Assembly (NCBI GenBank): GCA_018432615.1
Contig: JAHDSQ010000015.1
Location: forward strand, 1-60,021
Length of the DNA stretch: 60,021 nt
Direction of reading: 5' to 3'
From: Clostridia bacterium
Lineage (GTDB): Bacteria; Bacillota; Peptococcia; DRI-13; SM3-B62
The position numbers and the translations under genes were made by a program. Below the pieces are notes generated by a model. The model worked only from the letters and a program-made list of their open reading frames with translations, was not told the origin of the DNA and ran no database searches. Positions within the stretch are counted from its first letter, which is position 1. Every line of letters starts with the position of its first letter. Below, one piece after another: positions 44,783 through 53,328 of the stretch.

Positions 44783-45040
44783 TTAATAGACACCCCACCC
44801 CGCAAAAACGGAAAGGACTAAACCGCAAGCTGTGTTTAATTCTGTTACAGTCGCTTCATCTGCTTCCCAGCCATTTTTAACTGCCAAAGCTGCGACCTCA
44901 TTATAAACCGCTACAAGCACTTCATTTTTTCCCTCCAATTCCTTTAGTTTTCTATGTTCTTCCATAACCGTCGGATCTTTGGAAGCTTCGGAGGTAGATG
45001 GTGCCTGAGAAGGCATGGGTTCAGTTGTATCACCACTATA
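44783..45040 (-). pseudogene. Truncated lipoprotein gene joined to a LytTR promoter
   Basis: The open frame extends to an ATG at 45061, but that ATG lies upstream of the promoter's own -10 box (45040-45035), so translation from it is implausible. Encoded sequence: a Pro/Ser/Thr linker like those after lipoboxes, then a helical stretch with VYNEVAALAVKNGWEADEA akin to the repeat lipoprotein. No signal peptide. A deletion seems to have removed the 5' leader and signal sequence. Confidence 0.6.
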
Positions 45041-45103
45041 AACAAAAAAAGATTTCGACATTTAATCACCTGCATGAAATGTCGTTTTTCTGTTTTGAAA
45101 TGC
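45035..45103 (-). promoter_or_regulatory. LytTR-type direct-repeat site 4 with -10 box
   Basis: Minus strand: GCATTTCAAA and ACATTTCATG (45103-45073), 21 bp start to start. TATAGT (45040-45035) again starts 33 bp from the near repeat. Its downstream gene is truncated. Confidence 0.75.
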
Positions 45104-45159
45104 AGTTTTCGGTATTATTTGATATCTTCTTTATATCGTCTGAAAATACTATCCTTTCA

Positions 45160-45247
45160 GTTGGAGAAAAAACACGGACTTGGCACGAAAAGTATTGTAG
45201 CGATAGCACAGAAATATAGCCGAATGAATTCCTTCGCATGCAAATAA
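45160..45247 (+). pseudogene. C-terminal remnant of a third GHKL kinase
   Basis: Encodes EKKHGLGTKSIVAIAQKYSR followed by MNSF, matching the G-box end of the two intact kinases (ENHGLGTKSIAAVAQKYGGM). Everything upstream of the G box is gone. Divergent from the truncated lipoprotein with LytTR site 4 between, the same arrangement as at 39.5 kb. Confidence 0.8.
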
Positions 45248-45280
45248 TGAGTCTTTTAGACGAACGTTATACAATAGAGA

Positions 45281-45310
45281 AAGACCGCACCTTGTTAGGG
45301 CGGTCCTTTA
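45281..45310 (+). terminator. Probable terminator after the kinase remnant
   Basis: GACCGC, 11-base loop, GCGGTC, then CTTTA. Modest stem. Confidence 0.5.
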
Positions 45311-45559
45311 CTACATCAGGATATGGCTCATAAAGCTTTTTATAATATTCTTCATTTTTTACAGTCATCATCTCCAAAATTACTTGTCAGTGGTAGGATG
45401 ACGTCCATAAATTTCTCCAAAATGAGTTTTTTAAAGGTCTTGAAATGCCGGATTTTTTTGAGATCGAAGCGCAGGAAAGGCCAGTTTTACAGGGTTTTTT
45501 TGATCTGTAGCTTCCGATAAATTACACTCAGCTCCGGATACTTCCACTGGAACTGTAAA

Positions 45560-45597
45560 ACTCATAATCTACCGCTCGCAAGGGCGTGATGGTTCAA
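45560..45597 (+). repeat. tRNA-Leu scar C: anticodon arm to T loop
   Basis: Thirty-eight bases matching tRNA-Leu from the anticodon loop to GGTTCAA of the T loop, with three mismatches. Same strand and same kind of fragment as scar B. Marks the right edge of the island. The 250 bp to its left hold nothing I can assign. Confidence 0.75.
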
Positions 45598-45656
45598 TGC
45601 TTTTTTGTTATACTTTTATATTTGCCCTGCTTAAACTCACATTCTAGTTGATAATG

Positions 45657-46014
45657 TCATTCCCTTTCCGCTTTTGATTTTATAGGTGATGCCTCTAAAA
45701 AACCTATGAGTATATCTACTACCTCTTCCATAATATCTGCCGGAGCTTTTTCTTGATATATTACCTTTCTGGCGTTTATATCAAGTGATTTGACCTGGTC
45801 ACACATAATAACACCATTCGTCTTTGTTCTTTCATCAAGAGTTACATGTAAAGGAAAACCTCTATTCTTACTCGTAATAGGACAAACTATGGCTATCTTT
45901 GTGAAGTTGTTAAAGGTATTATTACTGACAACCAGAGCCGGTCTTTTTCCCTTCTGTTCGTGACCGGCCTGGGGATCAAACTCAAGGGTGATAATATCTC
46001 CTTCTCACCTCCAC
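45657..46014 (-). pseudogene. Frameshifted MazF/PemK-like toxin gene
   Basis: One frame encodes DIITLEFDPQAGHEQKGKRP, ALVVSNN, IAIVCPITSKNRGFP and VIMCDQVKSLDI, clearly MazF/PemK (ChpB-like). It has no start codon; a TGA lies four codons upstream of the first family residue. The expected N-terminus (GTG GAG GTG AGA AGG) is present one frame over, so a single-base deletion near 45999 explains it. No antitoxin gene fits in the 57 bp before the threonine ammonia-lyase gene. Inactive unless the indel is a sequencing error. Confidence 0.7.
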
Positions 46015-46070
46015 TATTAGTGGATACATTGTATCTACATTTGTCAAAACTATCTCTTTATCTTGTATTA

Positions 46071-47306
46071 TTAGGATGGCTTATCCGAGGCGCCAAACTT
46101 AAGCATAGCAGCTTCCACATTAAATCCGGAGTTTTTCAGCACCTTTATTATCCTTTCCCCGTGTTCACGCCCCTGGGTCTCTACTACAGCCTCAATACAA
46201 GCCCGGTCAATAGGCAAATGAATCTGGGTACGGTCATGGTTAATTGAGATAACATTACCACGTTCCCGAGCCACAATCTCCAAAAAAGCCTGCAGGCTGC
46301 CCGGTATATCCGGCAAAGAAGTAACCAGACGAATGTGACGGCCTGCTTTCACAAGACCTTTCTCAATTATGAGGGAAATGAAATTAACGTCAATGTTACC
46401 GCCACTGATTATCACGGCAGTTTTTTTGCCGGACACGGGATATTTATTATAAAGTACTGCTGCCAGGGATACCGCTCCGGCACCCTCTACTATCATTTTT
46501 GCCCTTTCCAAAAGTAAAAGAATAGTACTGGCTATCTCTTCATCATCAACTACTACCACATCATCCAGATATTTATTAAGCAAGTTATAAGTTAATTTAC
46601 CGGGACACTTTACGGCAATCCCATCGGCTATAGTATGAATGGATGTCAAAGGGCAAAGGCTGCCTTTCTCTCGGGATGCCTTCAGGCAAGCCGCCCCTTT
46701 TGCCTCCACACCTATGACTTTCGCTTTTGGATTAATACTTTTGGCCGCTAAGGCTACACCGCTGGCAAGGCCTCCACCGCCCACGGGAACAAAGATTAGG
46801 TCGACATCAGGAAGTTCCTCCATAATCTCCAAACCAATCGTACCCTGCCCCGCTATAACTTCAGGGTCATCAAAGGCATGAATAAAAACCGTTCCTGAGC
46901 TTTGTTGTATCTCTTGCGCCTTTTCACAGGCTTCATCATACACTCGGCCATGAAGCATCACTTGTGCACCATAACCGCGAGTTGCCGCTACCTTGGAGAA
47001 AGGAGCGATTTCCGGCATCACAATCAAAGAACTGATCCCGGCACTATGGGCAGCAAAGGCTACTCCCTGAGCATGGTTGCCTGCTGATGCCGCAATTACC
47101 CCTTTTGACCTGGAATTTTCGTCAAGTCCGACCATCTTGTTATAGGCTCCCCTGATTTTAAAAGAACCCGTCTTTTGCAGGTTTTCGGTTTTAAGATAAA
47201 CCCCAGCGCCGGCCATCTTGCTAAAGGTAGTGGAAAGGTCTAACCCAGTCTTATGTATCACACCCTTGAGGTTCTCACGGGCTCTTTTTATGTCACGGAT
47301 ATCCAT
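46071..47306 (-). CDS. ilvA: Threonine ammonia-lyase
   Basis: 411 residues. PLP enzyme making 2-oxobutanoate from threonine. PLP Lys in TGSFKIRGAYNKM; ASAGNHAQGVAFAA; glycine loop VPVGGGGLASGVA; C-terminal ACT-like domain from about residue 325 (LVTSLPDIPGSLQAFLEIVA). One ACT domain and this length fit the shorter TdcB/IlvA group of Firmicutes. Biosynthetic and catabolic roles cannot be separated here; no isoleucine genes nearby. Confidence 0.93.
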   Translation of the reverse strand: MDIRDIKRARENLKGVIHKTGLDLSTTFSKMAGAGVYLKTENLQKTGSFKIRGAYNKMVGLDENSRSKGVIAASAGNHAQGVAFAAHSAGISSLIVMPEIAPFSKVAATRGYGAQVMLHGRVYDEACEKAQEIQQSSGTVFIHAFDDPEVIAGQGTIGLEIMEELPDVDLIFVPVGGGGLASGVALAAKSINPKAKVIGVEAKGAACLKASREKGSLCPLTSIHTIADGIAVKCPGKLTYNLLNKYLDDVVVVDDEEIASTILLLLERAKMIVEGAGAVSLAAVLYNKYPVSGKKTAVIISGGNIDVNFISLIIEKGLVKAGRHIRLVTSLPDIPGSLQAFLEIVARERGNVISINHDRTQIHLPIDRACIEAVVETQGREHGERIIKVLKNSGFNVEAAMLKFGASDKPS

Positions 47307-47475
47307 ATGTTATTAACTCCTCCCTACCAGTTAGATTACAAAAAATGTTCTTATCCCTTATTCTATCATAATATTTCTTCTGCTTCTAATTTTTATTTTC
47401 CCAGGAAGAGCTTAACTTTACGCAAACGTAATCATGAATAAGTTCCGATATAAAGAATTGATCGTGCGGAGAAAC

Positions 47476-48525
47476 CTACGGCCTTACATATAGATATGAG
47501 CTTTTTTGAACTTGTTTAGTTGAATTCTTGCCATAAACAATGACCAGGATGTTAGTTCTCGCAGTCTCTGTTATAGTGGCCTTGTAAATATTGCCGTGCT
47601 GCACCCCAAGGGAGGTTTTTTGATTGTTTTTTACGATACAGACCTCCATGGTTTCGCAATCGGTTCCGATAGCGGAAATGGTAATATCTCCGGGAGGACA
47701 AATCGTAGCATCATAAGCCTCGTATGGAATAAGTAAGCGTACAGTCGGTGCCGGGGCTTTCACAACGATTGAATTGCTGGTCCAGACACTGATCGAGCCG
47801 GGATATGTATCATCAGGAGTATTGCTGCCACCGACTGTTATTTTGTAGGTTCCGCTTTGTTGTGTCGCAAAGGATGTGTTGTAGCTATTGCCGTTTTGTA
47901 CTCCAAGGGAGGTAACCTTGCCGCCGGGGTCCGTATAAGAGGCTGTCAGATGATCGCAGTTGGTCCCGGAAGCTGAGACGGTAATTGTTTCCCCGGACAG
48001 GCATTGGGCGTTGTAAGCCGGGGATTTTATAACTACTTTCGGTGAGGCGAGCAGGGGAACAACCACTTTGATTAAGGGCTGGGCATCAATCTTCCTTTCG
48101 TTTTGCTCAGCAACAGCCTTCTCACTGATGCTGAAGAAGGCCAAAGCGGGTATATCCCCGTTGTCCACTGAGGCCTTAACCAGATAATCCCCCGCCCGAA
48201 TCTGTCCCAAGCTACAGGTCTTGCTGAAACTTCCGTCGTCAAGGGAGGATGTTTGGCTCGAACAAATCTCTGCGCCAGCGTTGTTCATAATCATAAAAGA
48301 TAGTCCCCTGACCAAGGTTGAATCGGAGTCGATCTGTCCTGATACGGTTACCGTACCCGTCTCCGGGTCCGGCAAGACACTAAGGGCACTTATCCCGGTC
48401 GAAGCTAAGACCGGTTGCGGCATTAGAACTAGCCATACCGCCGCCAACATAAACAAGATAAACGAAAGCCTTTTCATCCCCCTGTTCCCCCTTTGCATGT
48501 AGAAACGCCGTATTCGCTTACTCAT
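47476..48525 (-). CDS. Secreted protein, partner of the repeat surface protein
   Basis: 349 residues. Start ATG overlaps the upstream stop (ATGA), so it is translationally coupled. Basic N-terminus, then signal sequence MKRLSFILFMLAAVWLVLM ending near VLAS. Beta-rich body: first a domain with VTVSGQIDSDSTLVRGLSFM, then two repeats of about 85 residues (SPAYNAQCLSGETITVSASG and PYEAYDATICPPGDITISAI, each followed by a TSLGVQ(N/H)GN motif). Unknown family; probably a surface or matrix partner of the 1497-residue protein. Confidence 0.75.
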   Translation of the reverse strand: MSKRIRRFYMQRGNRGMKRLSFILFMLAAVWLVLMPQPVLASTGISALSVLPDPETGTVTVSGQIDSDSTLVRGLSFMIMNNAGAEICSSQTSSLDDGSFSKTCSLGQIRAGDYLVKASVDNGDIPALAFFSISEKAVAEQNERKIDAQPLIKVVVPLLASPKVVIKSPAYNAQCLSGETITVSASGTNCDHLTASYTDPGGKVTSLGVQNGNSYNTSFATQQSGTYKITVGGSNTPDDTYPGSISVWTSNSIVVKAPAPTVRLLIPYEAYDATICPPGDITISAIGTDCETMEVCIVKNNQKTSLGVQHGNIYKATITETARTNILVIVYGKNSTKQVQKSSYLYVRP

Positions 48526-51500
48526 CCCTCACACACCTCCCCTGCTGTCAGTAGATGATCAGTAAAGGCCATGATCTTACCTGAGGCATCCAGGGCATAG
48601 ACACCAAGATGATGCATGTCTGCTGTCACTTCGTAAATTATATCACCGGCTGCGCAGGGTAACGCCCCCGGGGGTGGACTGTCCCCTACCTCCGGTCTGC
48701 TAAAGGCTCCCACCTGCTTGCACACTTTGTAGGATACAGCTCCCGGATGGCTAAGGGAATCTATCTTGGTGGCATTTTCTATTCCCGGACCAATTGCCGG
48801 AACAAATACCAGTGTCTGAATCCCCGGGGCCGTGGCACTTCCCCCTCTATGGACGTAGGGTACCTCTACGGTGATTGTCCTGGACGCCCCGGTAAAACCG
48901 GGCTTATCGGCTTTCACGGTAATAGTGACCGGAGTATCGGTTATGTAAAAGGGAGTCCCCGCTTTAAGAGCAAGCTGATAATTGCCCTCACTCCCGCTTA
49001 GATCCCATGAGACTGTGCCTTGTTTGTCGGAGCTTACGACCACGTTTGCATCTGCCGGATACACGGTAAAGAAACACCTGAGCTGACCTTCATTATTCAT
49101 ATTTAGTCTTGTATCGGCCAGGCTCAAAGTGACTATCGCCGTAGTCTGGATGGTAAATTCTTTTTTTGCTGTCTTACCGCTACAGTCCCTGATTGAAGCA
49201 TAGACAGTTGACGTAAGACTAGCTTGAGGGTAGCCGGTGATGGTACCGTCATCCTTCAGGGTGAGTCCATTGGCCGGTATAATCGCTCCGCTCCATTTGT
49301 ATTGCCCATCACCGCCAAAGGCAGCCAGGGAAGTACTGTATAACTCTCCTACTGTTCCTTCCGGTAACTCGTCGGTGGTTATGATCACAGGCAGAACACT
49401 CTGTTTCAAAACAGAAAGCTGCAGGGTTATACCGCCGGCGTTTCCACTGTCGTCTTTGACCACAGCTTTAACGGTTAAGGGTCTGGCATATGTGGGGTCG
49501 CTTGGGGTGCCGGTAATCATTCCGTCCTCCGTCACCTCAAGAGTACCATTAGCGGGTGTTATTGTGCCGCTGTAGGTATAGTTTCCATACCCGCCGCTGC
49601 CGTCTAATTTGACTTGATATAATTGACCAACAATACCCAGAGGCAGGGGGTCATTGATAAACATTTTAAAGTCGGCCTTTGCACTGTTTCCGCTGCCATC
49701 CTTAACCACAGCTTGAACAGTAAGGGGATTAACCTTGGTAGCAGCACTTGGGGTGCCGGTAATTTTCCCATCCTGAGTTATTTGAAGTGTTCCGTTGGCA
49801 GGCGTTATTGTACCGCTGTAGGTATAGTTCCCATCGCCGCCTTTGGCGGCCAAAACAACATCTTTTCCGGTAGGAGTCCGGTAAGATTTCCCGGTCAACC
49901 CCCCGGGCAGTATGTTAGTAGTGATCTGCAATTTGTTGAAGACATGGAGACTAAAGTTGGTCTCTGCTTTATTGCCGCTGCCGTCGCTAACCACCACGCT
50001 GACAGTTGATGAGATTGGCGACTGGGGAGTACCTGAAATGGTCCCGTCAGATTTTAGAGTCAGTCCGTTAGCCGGTTTAATAGTCCCGCTCCAGGTATAG
50101 CGACCGTCCCCCCCTTCTGCAGCTAATTTTACGGTTTTCCCGTCTGAAGTCTTATACGCGGCTCCCGTGGTACCGGCAACCAGCTCGGAAGTAGTTATCT
50201 TAAGTCTTTCCAGGGCACGAATAGTGAAATCGACACTTGTTCTAAAGCCCTTGCCGTCTCTGACCGTAGCCTTAACTACCGACTCGAGGGGTTTCTGCGG
50301 GGTACCGGTGATGGTTCCGTCGGATTTTAGAGTCAGTCCGTTAGTTGGCGTTATCGTCCCGTTCCAGATGTAGCGACCGTCCCCTCCTTCTGCGGCCAGA
50401 AGCACGGTTTTTCCTTCTTTGGTCCCATAAACAGCTCCGACCATGCCGTCAGGCAAATTATCTGTAGTTATATTGAGTTTTTCAAGAATATCGATGGTAA
50501 AACTTGCGCTGCCGGTGTTGCCGCTACCGTCCACCACCGTGGCCCAGACTTGCAAGGGCAGGTTCTGTGGTGAAGTGGGAGTCGCCGTGACCGGTCCGCC
50601 CGTGATAACACCGTTGGGATATAAAATCAGGCCGTCACCTTTGGCAATTGAGCTGTCCCAGGCTGTGACAGTACCGTACCAGGTGTATTTCCCATCACCA
50701 CCGGTAGCGGTCAAGGCACCGCCGTACGATTTTTTTACCATACCTGTGGGCAAGGTTGCATTAATCGTGAGCGGTTTGCCACCGCCTGCCGTGAACACAA
50801 AGGCGTGGGCGCTGTCGTTATAACTGCCCAACATGGTCATGTTAACGCAAGGGTAAAATCGATAAGCATGGCCTTTGGTAAGCCCGGAAACAGTAGCGGA
50901 GAAATCTCCGCCATAGGTAGGTATGGACATCACCCGAACCGTTTTCCAGTCCTTCTCACCGTTAGTGATATCCTGATACTTGAAATATGCTTCTCGCACT
51001 AAGTTGGTCAGATAGTTCTGATTTTGCCACTCCACATGCCCGCGCAGAACAACCGTGGAAGTATCTATATGGCTGACCGGCATGGTAGAAATAATCCCCA
51101 TGCTGCTTTTATCCTTCCAGGGTGTACCTGTACCCGGCAAAGTAGTGACGGTTACTTTCTGAGCCTCGGACATCCATTTGCTGTCCGTTCCGCCCATTTC
51201 AACATAGGGATAACAGGTATAAGTATGACCGGGTTGCAGACCACCCAGGTGTACGGTGAAGTCTCCGCCTTTGGTGTGAAGAGGCAAAGGACTTCCCTTA
51301 AGCAAGGCTTCTGTTGTTCTACCCGTCGAGGAACCATCATCATAACAAAAACCCAGTTCAGTTATGTAATCTTTGTTAATGGATTTGTTCTGCCACTCCA
51401 CGTGACAGGACAGATCGGCCGAGTATTGCCCGATATTCTTAACCGGCAATGTAGCCAGGATTCCGTCGCTATCCCCGCCATGATTGACCCAGGGAGGTTG

Positions 51501-53015
51501 CCAGGAAGCCACCTGTCCGGGCTTAGTGGTAAAAGTGCGTTCATGCAAGATATCGGTGTGTTTGCCGGACATGGTCATGTTTATGTAGGCATAAAATTTA
51601 TATTTATGTCCCGGAACCAAACCTGACAGATGGGCGGTAAAATCGCCGCCCCGGCTCGGTATCGGGGTCACCGTGACACTACGCTCACCCGCATGGGGAT
51701 TGGTAGTATCTATATACCAGAAGTGGGCATCCCGCACCAGATCAATCATGCCATGCCGGTTTTCCCATTCCACATGGCCTTTCAGATCGGCCCCGTACTG
51801 AGTGATGTTTTGGGCGTCCATGGTAGCCACAATACCGTCGCTACTGTATGTTGACCAGGAGGTGCCCGTTCCCGGCAGAGTAGTAAAGGTCATGGTATGG
51901 GGACTGTCGTTGTGTCCACCGGACACGGTCATATTAAGATAAGCATAAAACTGGTATTTGTGCCCGGGAGCCAAACCGTTCAAACGCACGGTAAAGTCTC
52001 CGCCTCCGCTGGGAACAGGCACCACCGTTACCGATTGCCAACCCTTGCTGGAATCCGTCAGATCAAGATATTTGAAGTGGGCATCCCGCACCAAATCGAT
52101 CATGCCGTGCTGGTTTTGCCACTCCACATGTCCTTTCAGGTCGGCCCCGAACCTGGTGACATTTTGCGCGGCCATGGTAGCCACAATACCGTTACTGCTG
52201 TATGTTGACCAGGGGGTACCCGTCCCCTGCTGAGTAGTGAATTTCTGCATGTTAGCGCTATTTTCATGGCCACCGGTCATGGTCATATTCAAATAAGTAT
52301 AATACTGGTATGTATGCCCGGGGATCAGACCGCGCAAACGCACGGAAAAGTCGCCGCCTCCGGAGGGCACTGGCACGACTGTCACCGACTGCCAACCCCT
52401 GCTGGAATCCGTCAGGTCCAGGTACTTGAAGTGAGCATCCCGTACCAAATCAATCATTCCGCGCCGGTTTTTCCACTCCACGTGTCCCCTGAGTTCGGCC
52501 TCATATTTACCCACATTCCCCACCGGTTTAGTCTCTATTACCCCGTTGCTGCTGTATGCTGTCCAAGGAGTACCGGTTCCGGGCAGAGTAGTGAACCTCT
52601 GACAATGCCCGCCGTCATCATGACCGCCGGATGAGGTCATATTCAAATAAGTATAAAACTGGTATGTATGCCCGGGAATCAAGCCGTGAATCTCTTCAGA
52701 ATAATCGCCGCCTCCGGAGGGAACCGGCACGACCGTTATTGACTGCCAACCCTTGCTGGAATCCGTCAAGTCAATGTACTTAAAGTGGGCATCCCGCACC
52801 AAATCAAGTCCTCCGTGACGGTTTTTCCAGTCCACATGACCGTTTAGTACGGCGCTATACCGGGTGATATTATCAGCGGCGCGAGTGTACACAGTGCCCG
52901 TGCTGAACCATTTTTCCCAAGACGTACCACCGTCAGCTTTTCCTATATCCGGAAAAACAAACAACCCTGTAATTAGAATCAAGCAGAGGATAAACGATAA
53001 GTGCCTTTTTATCAT
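48522..53015 (-). CDS. Large secreted protein of two tandem-repeat types
   Basis: 1497 residues with signal peptide MIKRHLSFILCLILITGLFV. Residues about 30-700: six fibronectin-like repeats of about 105 residues, each with GHVEWxN, LVRDAHFKYLDLTDSSKGWQ, VVPVPSGGGDF, GLxPGHxYxFYxYxNMT. Residues about 730-1290: seven putative-Ig (He_PIG-like) repeats with AEGGDGRYTWSGTI, ANGLTLKSDGTI and TGTP. C-terminal unique region with VSYKVCKQVGAFSRPEVGDS. No anchor motif is seen, so probably matrix or wall-associated through the repeats. AAGGAGG precedes the ATG. First gene of the coupled pair. Confidence 0.85.
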   Translation of the reverse strand: MIKRHLSFILCLILITGLFVFPDIGKADGGTSWEKWFSTGTVYTRAADNITRYSAVLNGHVDWKNRHGGLDLVRDAHFKYIDLTDSSKGWQSITVVPVPSGGGDYSEEIHGLIPGHTYQFYTYLNMTSSGGHDDGGHCQRFTTLPGTGTPWTAYSSNGVIETKPVGNVGKYEAELRGHVEWKNRRGMIDLVRDAHFKYLDLTDSSRGWQSVTVVPVPSGGGDFSVRLRGLIPGHTYQYYTYLNMTMTGGHENSANMQKFTTQQGTGTPWSTYSSNGIVATMAAQNVTRFGADLKGHVEWQNQHGMIDLVRDAHFKYLDLTDSSKGWQSVTVVPVPSGGGDFTVRLNGLAPGHKYQFYAYLNMTVSGGHNDSPHTMTFTTLPGTGTSWSTYSSDGIVATMDAQNITQYGADLKGHVEWENRHGMIDLVRDAHFWYIDTTNPHAGERSVTVTPIPSRGGDFTAHLSGLVPGHKYKFYAYINMTMSGKHTDILHERTFTTKPGQVASWQPPWVNHGGDSDGILATLPVKNIGQYSADLSCHVEWQNKSINKDYITELGFCYDDGSSTGRTTEALLKGSPLPLHTKGGDFTVHLGGLQPGHTYTCYPYVEMGGTDSKWMSEAQKVTVTTLPGTGTPWKDKSSMGIISTMPVSHIDTSTVVLRGHVEWQNQNYLTNLVREAYFKYQDITNGEKDWKTVRVMSIPTYGGDFSATVSGLTKGHAYRFYPCVNMTMLGSYNDSAHAFVFTAGGGKPLTINATLPTGMVKKSYGGALTATGGDGKYTWYGTVTAWDSSIAKGDGLILYPNGVITGGPVTATPTSPQNLPLQVWATVVDGSGNTGSASFTIDILEKLNITTDNLPDGMVGAVYGTKEGKTVLLAAEGGDGRYIWNGTITPTNGLTLKSDGTITGTPQKPLESVVKATVRDGKGFRTSVDFTIRALERLKITTSELVAGTTGAAYKTSDGKTVKLAAEGGDGRYTWSGTIKPANGLTLKSDGTISGTPQSPISSTVSVVVSDGSGNKAETNFSLHVFNKLQITTNILPGGLTGKSYRTPTGKDVVLAAKGGDGNYTYSGTITPANGTLQITQDGKITGTPSAATKVNPLTVQAVVKDGSGNSAKADFKMFINDPLPLGIVGQLYQVKLDGSGGYGNYTYSGTITPANGTLEVTEDGMITGTPSDPTYARPLTVKAVVKDDSGNAGGITLQLSVLKQSVLPVIITTDELPEGTVGELYSTSLAAFGGDGQYKWSGAIIPANGLTLKDDGTITGYPQASLTSTVYASIRDCSGKTAKKEFTIQTTAIVTLSLADTRLNMNNEGQLRCFFTVYPADANVVVSSDKQGTVSWDLSGSEGNYQLALKAGTPFYITDTPVTITVKADKPGFTGASRTITVEVPYVHRGGSATAPGIQTLVFVPAIGPGIENATKIDSLSHPGAVSYKVCKQVGAFSRPEVGDSPPPGALPCAAGDIIYEVTADMHHLGVYALDASGKIMAFTDHLLTAGEVCEG

Positions 53016-53107
53016 GTTTTTTACCTTCCTCCTTATTTAACCCTTGGTATTCAATAGTATCTATATTATATATTTTACGCTGATTTTCTGATTTATATTA
53101 TATCATA

Positions 53108-53254
53108 TTACCCTTTCGCCTCCCTAAGATAAGCAGCCCGTACGGCCAACCGGTAAGCTTCGCCTTTCCGAAACAATGCTTCTGACTCCTGCCTGGCTTC
53201 ATACATAGCTATTATCGCTTCATTAGTATAAGCCAGCTCATTCTCCCCGGCATT
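53108..53254 (-). pseudogene. Short open remnant in the 53-kb gap
   Basis: A 48-codon frame without start codon, encoding an Ala/Glu/Arg-rich helix (IAMYEARQESEALFRKGEAY). A TGA closes it just upstream. It may be the 3' end of a decayed gene. Otherwise this 313-bp gap holds only the AT-rich leader of the large repeat protein. Confidence 0.3.
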
Positions 53255-53328
53255 TCTTCACCCCTTGCTCAAGACATCTTTATAATTCTCCAAATCCACA
53301 CGGAATTTTCATGTTTGACCCTTTTGTC

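Noticed and set aside
45323..45520. 65-codon open frame between the kinase remnant and tRNA scar C
   Set aside because: No ribosome-binding site, no family similarity, and basic low-complexity translation typical of chance frames.
29379..45560. Integrase or transposase expected for an island at a tRNA
   Set aside because: None was found on either strand; mobility is inferred only from the tRNA fragments.
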